Virus record (IMG/VR): IMGVR_UViG_3300020470_001313
Location: 86,608-150,607 of that record
Source of the DNA: a virus
Direction: 5' to 3' (one strand)
Length of the DNA stretch: 64,000 nucleotides
Each line of letters starts with the position of its first letter. Positions within the stretch are counted from its first letter, which is position 1. The notes below the pieces were generated by a model that worked only from the letters and a program-made list of their open reading frames with translations, did not search any database and was not told where the DNA came from. Shown piece after piece: positions 51,031 to 56,761 of this stretch. A program made the translations under genes and the position numbers.

Positions 51031-51348
51031 TTACCTCAGATAAAGATAACCACCTGCCCAATCTGCTCGTGCATAGCATTCACCACGTGAAACACTATCT
51101 AACAAATTGTAGCGAACATGCTTTGCAGGTTTTGCCCATGATGCAGGTTTGTAAACATCACCAGTCTTCTTATCTACAAAACAATGTACACTATTATTGG
51201 AATTGATTTTGTAATACTTACGACCCTCAACAATTTCAAATGTTTCACTTAAACTGTTGGGATACTTAGTATTAAAATCCTCTTGCAATCTTTGTGCTAA
51301 TTTATGAGTGTACTCATAAACTTCTGATACAAATAGAGTTTTAGTCAT
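51031..51348 (-). CDS. Conserved hypothetical phage protein, 105 aa
   Basis: YKINSNNSVHCFVDKKTGDV, KPASWAKPAKHVRYNLLDS and ECYARADWAGGYLYLR form a sequence familiar from many marine T4-like phages. The VHCFVDKKTGDVYKP strand-turn-strand and the ADWAGGYLY C-terminus are its hallmarks. No catalytic motif is evident. It ends 6 bp before the HicA-like start and follows the 53-residue gene by 3 bp. Confidence 0.7.
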   Translation of the reverse strand: MTKTLFVSEVYEYTHKLAQRLQEDFNTKYPNSLSETFEIVEGRKYYKINSNNSVHCFVDKKTGDVYKPASWAKPAKHVRYNLLDSVSRGECYARADWAGGYLYLR

Positions 51349-51351
51349 TGA

Positions 51352-51513
51352 TTAATTCCAGTAAGAGTTTAAAGAACGAGATGTGAATTGATACTCTACA
51401 GTATCATCTAGTGACCCTAATATGTCACCTACCCACTCATCTTCGTTGATTTGTGAATGATCTGATTCAAACACTTCACTTGGAACTTCAAGTGATTTTG
51501 GTTTCCTAGGCAT
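51352..51513 (-). CDS. Small hypothetical protein, 53 aa
   Basis: MPRKPKSLEVPSEVFESDHS, INEDEWVGDILGSLDDTVE, then YQFTSRSLNSYWN. Basic N-terminus and acidic middle, probably partly disordered. First gene of the three-gene operon ending with the HicA-like gene; promoter P5 is 24 bp upstream. Function unknown. Confidence 0.63.
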   Translation of the reverse strand: MPRKPKSLEVPSEVFESDHSQINEDEWVGDILGSLDDTVEYQFTSRSLNSYWN

Positions 51514-51536
51514 TTAATCCGTTGGTTGACTACTCT

Positions 51537-51596
51537 ATTATAATACACGAGATTCAAATCAAATGGTAAAAATGTGTGCAGTTTGATAACTGTCAC
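51537..51596 (-). promoter_or_regulatory. Early promoter with shared upstream dyad (P5)
   Basis: -10 TATAAT (51537-51542), 17-bp spacer, hexamer CATTTG (51560-51565), 8 bp, dyad GTGACAGTT-ATC-AAACTGCACAC (51574-51596). The dyad touches the stop codon of the nuclease-like gene. Confidence 0.65.
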
Positions 51597-52189
51597 ATGC
51601 TCATCAACTTCTCATATAATTTTGTTCTAATCTTAAAGTGTCCTTTAACATGATGCTCATCTATGTAATCTTTATCAAGATAGTGTACAATTAGATCAGG
51701 ATCATTGTACCATTGTTCATAAGTCCACGATGCACTTCTAACATATCGTTGACCTTTATTCTCACACAATTCTGTTACTTGAGCATCTAACTTATCTGCT
51801 ATTGTTTTAAACTTATACTCAACAACATACATCACTCTACCATAAACAAATAGTGATGATATGATAGGCAAATTAACAGCATAATCCTTTAAGTATCTCA
51901 AACGTGTATAATCATTAAAGCAACCTCCACCATTGGTTGTTGATTTATAATAATTTTTAGGTTTGATTTCTTTCTCTTCACCTGTTAATTTGCACTTACA
52001 ATCTCTACCAAGTTTACCAGCAATAGGATCACAATTAGCGAGATGGGCAGTAATATGCTCTCTGAGCGTAGAACTGTTGGGATCATTGACATAAATTTCA
52101 TAAAGTTCCTCAAATAAACTATCTAGTTTTTTGGATGATTTGCCTGTTGATCTATCAACAGCAAGTTGTAATAATTCAGGAGTAAACAT
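51593..52189 (-). CDS. Putative PD-(D/E)xK nuclease-like partner of the helicase, 198 aa
   Basis: I use the ATG at 52189 (MFTPELLQLAVDRSTGKSS) rather than the in-frame TTG at 52195. GKLGRDCKCKLTGEEKEIKP near residue 75 has the D...(9)...ExK arrangement of PD-(D/E)xK nucleases, followed by KNYYKSTTNGGGCFNDYT, a context I associate with restriction-endonuclease-like proteins. The C-terminus has basic-aromatic stretches (GQRYVRSASWTYEQWYNDPD). It overlaps the helicase gene, so the two are coupled. Nuclease activity is inferred from a short motif and context; confidence in the function is moderate. Confidence 0.6.
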   Translation of the reverse strand: MFTPELLQLAVDRSTGKSSKKLDSLFEELYEIYVNDPNSSTLREHITAHLANCDPIAGKLGRDCKCKLTGEEKEIKPKNYYKSTTNGGGCFNDYTRLRYLKDYAVNLPIISSLFVYGRVMYVVEYKFKTIADKLDAQVTELCENKGQRYVRSASWTYEQWYNDPDLIVHYLDKDYIDEHHVKGHFKIRTKLYEKLMSM

Positions 52190-53420
52190 TAGCAATAGCA
52201 GGGATACCTTGAGTAAAGATTAAATCAACTATTGCTTCTAATCTCTTCTGAGTTCTTGTACCTGCACCATACCCACTTGTTGTAGGTACTGTTACATAAC
52301 CACAAGGTTTTGTCCAGTTTGCATAACAAGTAGTAGAGATATTACCCTCTGCTAATTGTTTACGATCATCATCATGTACTCTAATAACTCTACCTATAGT
52401 TTGTGCCATTTCTATAGTTGGTAGGTTACGAAGTAGGATACAATGTGATAATCCTGGAACTGAAATACCCTCACTTAATATACTATAATGGAAGACAAGA
52501 AACTTTCTATCTCTCATTCTACCGAGAGCATTTAACACCTTAAAGAACATTTGTCTGTTGATCTTTTTCTTATTAAAGTAACAACCATGCTTAGAGGTTA
52601 TGTGTAAAATATCATAACCTAGTTCTTTACATCTATCAAGTACATCAGTTTGTGATAACATGTTCCACAATACTTTTGTTGATGGTGCAGCAACTAAAAT
52701 CTTTTGTGCTTGATCTGCATCTAATCCTTCAATGATTCCTAATATATTAGCAGCATCAAGATCAGGTGCATTTAACTTAGTTCTTACAATATCACACTCA
52801 TAAGTTGATAGTTTAGGTGGTAGAATCTTACCTGCTGCTATTAACTCAGGGGCAGGAGTATTCTCTAATATACCACCATAAACAGTTGAATTGTTCATCC
52901 CTCGTTTAGCACTACCTCTATCATGTTTCGGTGTAGCAGTAAAGAAGAATCTTCTATTTGCATGGGGAATCATATCAACAACTGCTAGATTAAAGTGTCT
53001 ACCAGTTGCGTTATGTGCTTCATCATAATATATCGTATCTACCTCAATTCCACTATCATATATTCTATTTAAAGAATGATATGTTGTAAAGATAAGACGA
53101 TGCTTATCCTTGTTACCTGATACCCAATTAAGGATTTCATGTGTTTTAGTGCTGTTAAATTCCTTGGTTTCGCCACTATGAACGTGCATTACTTCAGCAT
53201 CTAGTATATGCTCACTAAATTCTGAATGTAATTGATTGCTCAATAATATGCGAGGTGCAACCACAACAATAACCCTAGATTCATAAGAAGTTTTTAACCT
53301 TCTCTTGCAATCTGCGATCATAATGTAAGTTTTACCACCACCTGTAGGAATGATAATTTGACCACAATCTTTAGTGTTCATCTTATCATAAGCACGTTGT
53401 TGATGTGCTGATAGATTCAT
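52176..53420 (-). CDS. DEAH-box superfamily 2 helicase/translocase
   Basis: 414 residues. Q-like start LSAHQQRAYDKM, Walker A PTGGGKT at 25-31, motif Ia VVAPRILLSNQ, motif II YDEAHNATG near 134, motif III FFTATPKHD near 155, and in the second lobe EGISVPGLSHCILLRN (motif V) and QTIGRVIR (motif VI) near 341. This is a compact two-RecA-domain helicase of the restriction/UvsW-like kind. I do not call it UvsW because the flanking domains are absent and the neighbours are a methyltransferase and a nuclease-like protein, which better fits a restriction-type translocase. Promoter P6 lies 22 bp upstream. Confidence 0.8.
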   Translation of the reverse strand: MNLSAHQQRAYDKMNTKDCGQIIIPTGGGKTYIMIADCKRRLKTSYESRVIVVVAPRILLSNQLHSEFSEHILDAEVMHVHSGETKEFNSTKTHEILNWVSGNKDKHRLIFTTYHSLNRIYDSGIEVDTIYYDEAHNATGRHFNLAVVDMIPHANRRFFFTATPKHDRGSAKRGMNNSTVYGGILENTPAPELIAAGKILPPKLSTYECDIVRTKLNAPDLDAANILGIIEGLDADQAQKILVAAPSTKVLWNMLSQTDVLDRCKELGYDILHITSKHGCYFNKKKINRQMFFKVLNALGRMRDRKFLVFHYSILSEGISVPGLSHCILLRNLPTIEMAQTIGRVIRVHDDDRKQLAEGNISTTCYANWTKPCGYVTVPTTSGYGAGTRTQKRLEAIVDLIFTQGIPAIANVYS

Positions 53421-53441
53421 TAAAACCTCATTACTAAAATC

Positions 53442-53487
53442 ATTATAAATGAAAAAAGCACCCAGTGGTGGGTGCTTGTGACAGTTT
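53442..53487 (-). promoter_or_regulatory. Early promoter with shared element, overlapping a terminator (P6)
   Basis: -10 TATAAT (53442-53447), 16-bp spacer, hexamer ACCACT (53464-53469), 8 bp, AAACTGTCAC (53478-53487). The -35 region is the loop and stem of the terminator at 53452-53475, so one DNA stretch ends one transcript and starts the next. Confidence 0.6.
53452..53475 (-). terminator. Rho-independent terminator of the 33-aa gene
   Basis: GCACCCA-CCAC-TGGGTGC on the minus strand (53475 to 53458) followed by six T (53457-53452). A 7-bp GC-rich perfect stem with a 4-nt loop and a T-tract, lying 22 bp after the stop of the 33-residue gene. Confidence 0.82.
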
Positions 53488-53497
53488 GTAAGGTGGT

Positions 53498-53599
53498 CTA
53501 TGAGTTTGCGATGTAGTCCTCAATCACTTGTAGAACTTCGGCAGCAGTCTCAGCATCTTCTAGTAGAGCAAAGAGAGCAACTTCAGGATTGAATGCCAT
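53498..53599 (-). CDS. 33-residue acidic peptide in its own transcription unit
   Basis: MAFNPEVALFALLEDAETAA then EVLQVIEDYIANS. An almost continuous amphipathic acidic helix with no Cys or basic residues. It is bracketed by promoter P7 (10 bp beyond a 14-bp palindrome) and a strong terminator, so it forms a complete monocistronic unit of about 150 bp. Its helix could dock on a partner protein, as small T4-like early host-inhibitory peptides do, but this is speculation. Confidence 0.6.
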   Translation of the reverse strand: MAFNPEVALFALLEDAETAAEVLQVIEDYIANS

Positions 53600-53615
53600 G
53601 ATCGTTTGTGCGTTG

Positions 53616-53629
53616 AATACCTAGGTATT
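53616..53629. promoter_or_regulatory. 14-bp perfect palindrome overlapping -10/start of P7
   Basis: AATACCTAGGTATT, self-complementary, overlapping the end of the TATAAT box of P7 and the predicted transcription start. Typical operator position; the binding protein is unknown. Confidence 0.45.
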
Positions 53630-53672
53630 ATACATGACCCATAAGGTCTGTCAGTGGATTGTGTGACACTTC
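53627..53672 (-). promoter_or_regulatory. Early promoter with shared upstream element (P7)
   Basis: -10 TATAAT (53627-53632), 16-bp spacer, -35 CTGACA (53649-53654), 8 bp, GAAGTGTCAC (53663-53672). It lies within the last codons of the methyltransferase gene and drives the 33-residue gene. Confidence 0.68.
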
Positions 53673-54590
53673 CTCAGTTGGCACACGATTTTGGATCAAC
53701 TCCCCATAAGACTCGTGCAGTTCACATCCTAGGTAGAATCTGCCTAGTTGCTTTGCCACCATTGCAGTTGTGCCTGATCCCATGAACGGATCTAGAATGA
53801 CATCACCCTCTTCACTCCCTGCCTTTATACAGTCTGTAATTAGTTCAGGTGGAAATACTGCAAAGTGAGCACCTTTATAAGGTTTGGTTGCAACTTTCCA
53901 TACACTACGTTTGTTTCTCTTATCATATACCATTTTGCGTGGTCTAGTTAAACCTGAAAACTGTCCAGTTGTGTCTTTAGTGTTATTCATATTAATAGGT
54001 TTATTACCACCCCATCTCTCACCTACTGCCTTTTCCTTTATACTTTCATGGTCGTAATAGTATTTCTTATTCTTACTTAAGAGGAAGATGTACTCATGTG
54101 ATTTAGTACATCTATCCTTCACACTTTCAGGCATTGGATTAGGTTTATGCCATATAATATCTTGCCTTAAATACCATCCATCTGCTCTTAATGCAAATGC
54201 TAACATCCAAGGAATACCGATTAAATCTTTCTCTTTAAGTCCATCTAATTTATTACCTCGTCTTGCACATTTCTGTGGTAAATCTTGCTTACTCTTACTA
54301 ACAGTTTGTTTAACTAATGACTGACCTTTTCCAGGTCTATAGTTATAATAACTATCACCAATATTCACCCATAAAGTACCATCATCAGTAAGACAATCTC
54401 TGACTGATCTAAACACTTCAACTAGGTTTTGAATATACTCTTCTGGTGTTTCTTCTTGTCCTATTTGTAACTCTTCCCCACCATAATCTCTTAATCCGTA
54501 ATAAGGTGGGGATGTAACACACATTCGTGCCTTATCAATAAAGGCACACAATGTTTCACGACAATCACCAAATAAAATAGTGTCTTTCAC
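53628..54590 (-). CDS. Site-specific DNA methyltransferase, beta class (N6-adenine or N4-cytosine)
   Basis: 320 residues. Motif IV TSPPYYGLRDYG at 26-37 precedes motif I DPFMGSGTTAMVAKQLGR near 265, the order of class-beta amino-methyltransferases. DGTLWVNIGDSYYN (about 77) and RFYLGCELHESYGELIQNR (about 285) are further conserved strands. It transfers a methyl group from SAM to an exocyclic amine of a specific DNA site. The start is GTG at 54590, overlapping the stop of a 23-residue peptide (GTGA). Protection of phage DNA from host restriction is the usual role; here a helicase and a nuclease-like gene follow downstream. The target sequence cannot be read from the protein. Confidence 0.86.
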   Translation of the reverse strand: MKDTILFGDCRETLCAFIDKARMCVTSPPYYGLRDYGGEELQIGQEETPEEYIQNLVEVFRSVRDCLTDDGTLWVNIGDSYYNYRPGKGQSLVKQTVSKSKQDLPQKCARRGNKLDGLKEKDLIGIPWMLAFALRADGWYLRQDIIWHKPNPMPESVKDRCTKSHEYIFLLSKNKKYYYDHESIKEKAVGERWGGNKPINMNNTKDTTGQFSGLTRPRKMVYDKRNKRSVWKVATKPYKGAHFAVFPPELITDCIKAGSEEGDVILDPFMGSGTTAMVAKQLGRFYLGCELHESYGELIQNRVPTEEVSHNPLTDLMGHV

Positions 54591-54658
54591 TTCTTAAATG
54601 CACCTAACTTTATTAAGATGTAAATTGTAAGAGTTGTCCAGAAAATTACATAATACAT
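54587..54658 (-). CDS. Possible 23-residue membrane peptide coupled to the methyltransferase
   Basis: MYYVIFWTTLTIYILIKLG then AFKK: one hydrophobic helix followed by Lys residues. The TGA overlaps the GTG start of the methyltransferase (GTGA), suggesting translational coupling or a leader-peptide function. It lies just after a terminator and a TATAAT (54665 region). Too short for confident gene calling. Confidence 0.42.
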   Translation of the reverse strand: MYYVIFWTTLTIYILIKLGAFKK

Positions 54659-54674
54659 AGCGATATTATACCAT

Positions 54675-54700
54675 AAAAAAAGATGGGTGTAAACCCATCT
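54675..54700 (-). terminator. Rho-independent terminator after the 111-aa gene
   Basis: AGATGGGT-TTAC-ACCCATCT on the minus strand (54700 to 54681) followed by a run of T (54680-54675). 8-bp perfect stem, 4-nt loop, directly downstream of the 54709 stop. A TATAAT follows immediately, giving a stem-loop-plus-promoter cassette. Confidence 0.82.
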
Positions 54701-54708
54701 TTAGAATA

Positions 54709-55044
54709 TTAATTGAATGCTCTGTTATAAGAGTCCTTAACATAGTCAACAGATTTAATAACAAAGGGTTTAGCAATGTTATAACCTTTGACCACATCAT
54801 TCCAAAGTTCGTTTACTTCATAAGAATGAATTGACCAACGAACTTTAACATCATCACGATAATCTTCCCATGTTAGGTTAGGTTTTTCGGGACGAACTTG
54901 GGCAGGTTTAGTATCAGTCACTTGCTTAATCTCACGAGGTTGTGAGTATTTAGTAGCAGGACTCACACTCTTAACAGAACTTTTTCTTGCCTTCCTTGTC
55001 CGTGTCTTGCGAGGTGTGGACTTGGTTGCAGTTGCAGTTGGCAT
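54709..55044 (-). CDS. Basic-tailed hypothetical protein, 111 aa
   Basis: Residues 1-50 are Thr/Lys/Arg/Ser-rich and probably disordered (ATKSTPRKTRTRKARKSS), resembling histone-like tails. Residues 58-111 are folded (LTWEDYRDDVKVRWSIHSYE, LWNDVVKGYNIAKPFVIKS). Nucleic-acid binding is a reasonable guess for the tail. Monocistronic: promoter P8 upstream, terminator downstream. Confidence 0.68.
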   Translation of the reverse strand: MPTATATKSTPRKTRTRKARKSSVKSVSPATKYSQPREIKQVTDTKPAQVRPEKPNLTWEDYRDDVKVRWSIHSYEVNELWNDVVKGYNIAKPFVIKSVDYVKDSYNRAFN

Positions 55045-55069
55045 GAATGAAATTCGTTTGAACTCCCTT

Positions 55070-55115
55070 ATTATAAAGGATAATCAGAGAACAACACGCT
55101 GTCTTGTGACACTTT
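55070..55115 (-). promoter_or_regulatory. Early promoter with shared upstream element (P8)
   Basis: -10 TATAAT (55070-55075), 16-bp spacer, hexamer GTGTTG (55092-55097, poor), 8 bp, AAAGTGTCAC (55106-55115). It lies inside the last codons of the 81-residue gene and drives the 111-residue gene. Confidence 0.62.
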
Positions 55116-55329
55116 CTTCATTGGTTGTAATATTTACATCCTGAATGCCTAATTTCTCCACTATATCTTCTAATAGGGAAATCTTCTTGTCATAAGTTAC
55201 TTTATCTAGTATCTTTCTTTGAAAATACTTTTCTTGAATATCATGTAACTTCATTGATATCGCTTTCTTCAACATTTCCTTTTCAGGTACATTGAAAGGC
55301 ATGCAATGTGGGTAATGCGTTGAGGACAT
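55084..55329 (-). CDS. Hypothetical protein, 81 aa
   Basis: PFNVPEKEMLKKAISMKLHD, IQEKYFQRKILDKVTYDKK and SLLEDIVEKLGIQDVNITTN: a Lys/Glu-rich helical protein with coiled-coil potential. The final codons overlap the shared element of P8. Part of the 56197-55084 operon. No known domain. Confidence 0.64.
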   Translation of the reverse strand: MSSTHYPHCMPFNVPEKEMLKKAISMKLHDIQEKYFQRKILDKVTYDKKISLLEDIVEKLGIQDVNITTNEESVTRQRVVL

Positions 55330-55333
55330 TAAA

Positions 55334-55534
55334 CTAAATGTGTTTGCGTAATGTAGGTAATAGTGAGAGAACTTCTGCCTTAACTGTCATTAATTCGTTA
55401 AAACATTTTTGGTTATGAGCACATGCACGAAGAACATGATCTGGTTTATGTAATGATTCAGCGAGGAGATCTAACGCTCTGTTATACTTTTGTTCGTAAG
55501 TTTCCTCGTCATGAATTGCATTTTGGTCTTTCAT
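55334..55534 (-). CDS. Hypothetical protein, 66 aa
   Basis: MKDQNAIHDEETYEQKYNRA, then HKPDHVLRACAHNQKCFNEL and an amphipathic helix. Abuts the upstream acidic gene and lies 4 bp from the next. No recognised domain. Confidence 0.63.
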   Translation of the reverse strand: MKDQNAIHDEETYEQKYNRALDLLAESLHKPDHVLRACAHNQKCFNELMTVKAEVLSLLPTLRKHI

Positions 55535-55702
55535 TTATGACTGAGTTGTATAATCAATATCCAAAGATGAATACGACATATCATCATAATCTAAACCATC
55601 ATCTTCATCTTCATCCCACAAATGTTCGGGCATTAATCCTGGAGATTGTGTAACTTCAATTCCAGGTATATTTTGTGTCGCTTTTTCGTTAGGATCAGGC
55701 AT
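55535..55702 (-). CDS. Small acidic protein, 55 aa
   Basis: Start at ATG 55702 (MPDPNEKATQNIPGIEVTQS), favoured because GGAG lies 9 nt upstream; an in-frame extension to 55717 has no such site. The centre is very acidic (WDEDEDDGLDYDDMSY) and probably disordered. It overlaps neither neighbour by more than a codon. Function unknown; DNA mimicry is conceivable from charge alone. Confidence 0.63.
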   Translation of the reverse strand: MPDPNEKATQNIPGIEVTQSPGLMPEHLWDEDEDDGLDYDDMSYSSLDIDYTTQS

Positions 55703-55704
55703 AA

Positions 55705-55884
55705 TTAGAGACTCCAATCTTGAGGGTTATAGTCTATTTTATTAGACTTTTTACGCTTCTGTTTGTTATCTTCGTCCCATGAATTGTATCGTTTAGATTT
55801 ACCTTTTTGTCTTTTTTCTCTAAGAGATTTGCTGCCATATGAATGAGTGGATTCATCTCCACCTCGTCTATATGTACGTCCCAT
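55705..55884 (-). CDS. Small highly basic protein, 59 aa
   Basis: MGRTYRRGGDESTHSYGSKS, then LREKRQKGKSKRYNSWDEDN and KQKRKKSNKIDYNPQDW. About one third Lys/Arg, disordered, likely nucleic-acid-binding. Similar MGRT.RRG proteins are familiar in cyanophages. It precedes the acidic 55-residue gene, giving an oppositely charged neighbouring pair. Confidence 0.66.
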   Translation of the reverse strand: MGRTYRRGGDESTHSYGSKSLREKRQKGKSKRYNSWDEDNKQKRKKSNKIDYNPQDWSL

Positions 55885-55918
55885 TAGTTAATGAAATTGC
55901 GATGGTACTAATATATAT

Positions 55919-56197
55919 CTACTCAGTCTTGCTGAACTTAACTAAGTTATCAAAAGTATTTGTAGTGGTATCATCCCCTACAAATTCATCGGTTTGTAAC
56001 AATAAATTGGGATCTAATTCATCTGCTTCTTGTTCCCAAGGAGAAACATTTGCAGTTAAATCATCAAAAACAAATCCCACACCACGTAGGAAATCAGAGA
56101 TCTGATCTACAACGTCTGTGAGAGTCTCGGCGTTGAACTTCTTGACATCACGTGTGCCAGTGTCGTCGTCTGTTGCAACAATCTTAAACCGTGTCAT
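55919..56197 (-). CDS. Hypothetical acidic protein, 92 aa
   Basis: MTRFKIVATDDDTGTRDVKK, TLTDVVDQISDFLRGVGFVF and a strongly acidic C-terminus. First gene after the consensus promoter at 56209-56248. The FLRG.GFVFD turn is one I associate with conserved cyanophage proteins of unknown function. It is probably made immediately after infection. Confidence 0.68.
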   Translation of the reverse strand: MTRFKIVATDDDTGTRDVKKFNAETLTDVVDQISDFLRGVGFVFDDLTANVSPWEQEADELDPNLLLQTDEFVGDDTTTNTFDNLVKFSKTE

Positions 56198-56208
56198 TTT
56201 TCAATTTG

Positions 56209-56248
56209 AAGACCCCACCAGTATAATCTATATATGGGGTCTTGTCAA
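56209..56248 (-). promoter_or_regulatory. Consensus early promoter bracketed by an inverted repeat
   Basis: -35 TTGACA (56243-56248), 17-bp spacer, -10 TATACT (56220-56225). AAGACCCC/GGGGTCTT arms (56209-56216 and 56236-56243) enclose the -10 and reach the -35. The arms could be an operator for a dimer. It lacks the AAASTG..CAC element. Confidence 0.72.
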
Positions 56249-56256
56249 CCCCCTAC

Positions 56257-56733
56257 CTATATGTGGTTGCGTGTTGCCATGCCACTACCATAATTTCCAC
56301 CACCAATTATAGTCCACTCTGCTGACGCATCCATGTTTATCGTGTAACCATTTGATATAGTTACAGGTCCAATTGAAATTGAGTTAGCATTCTCTGGTGC
56401 GTTACTTGCAGCACCTAGTGTTAAATTCTCGTCTATCGTTGCAGCATTGGTTCTAATAATACTCTTATCACCTAGACCAGCACCACCTCCACCAACTGAA
56501 GTCCAACCTGGATTTCCTTGCTGTGCGTCAGCAACGTATATTTGGGCACTATCTTCAGCACTATCAAATACTATAGTACCATAAGCAGGTGATGGCAGTG
56601 CAGTTGATATAGCAGCAGCATTAGCATACTTAGGAATTTCTAGGTAAGAACCATTACCACTCAGTTGCAAGATCTTAATGAGTGCTTGCGTTGTGGTATC
56701 AATATTATTACCATTAATCTTGGTATGTGCCAT
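56257..56733 (-). CDS. Small structural/fibre-like protein, 158 aa
   Basis: MAHTKINGNNIDTTTQALIK, then LPSPAYGTIVFDSAEDSAQI and YVADAQQGNPGWTSVGGGG, a pattern typical of tail-fibre segments (a short interaction stretch followed by Gly-rich beta structure). It ends the structural block, just downstream of the 1253-residue protein. AGGAG precedes the ATG at 56733. The next gene downstream (56197) is in the early region with its own promoter. Confidence 0.7.
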   Translation of the reverse strand: MAHTKINGNNIDTTTQALIKILQLSGNGSYLEIPKYANAAAISTALPSPAYGTIVFDSAEDSAQIYVADAQQGNPGWTSVGGGGAGLGDKSIIRTNAATIDENLTLGAASNAPENANSISIGPVTISNGYTINMDASAEWTIIGGGNYGSGMATRNHI

Positions 56734-56761
56734 ATACTACTCCTGTTCTTGTATATATTTA

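Noticed and set aside
52176-53420. UvsW assignment for the DEAH helicase
   Set aside because: Core motifs fit, but the length and neighbours fit a restriction-type translocase equally well or better; only a phylogeny would decide.
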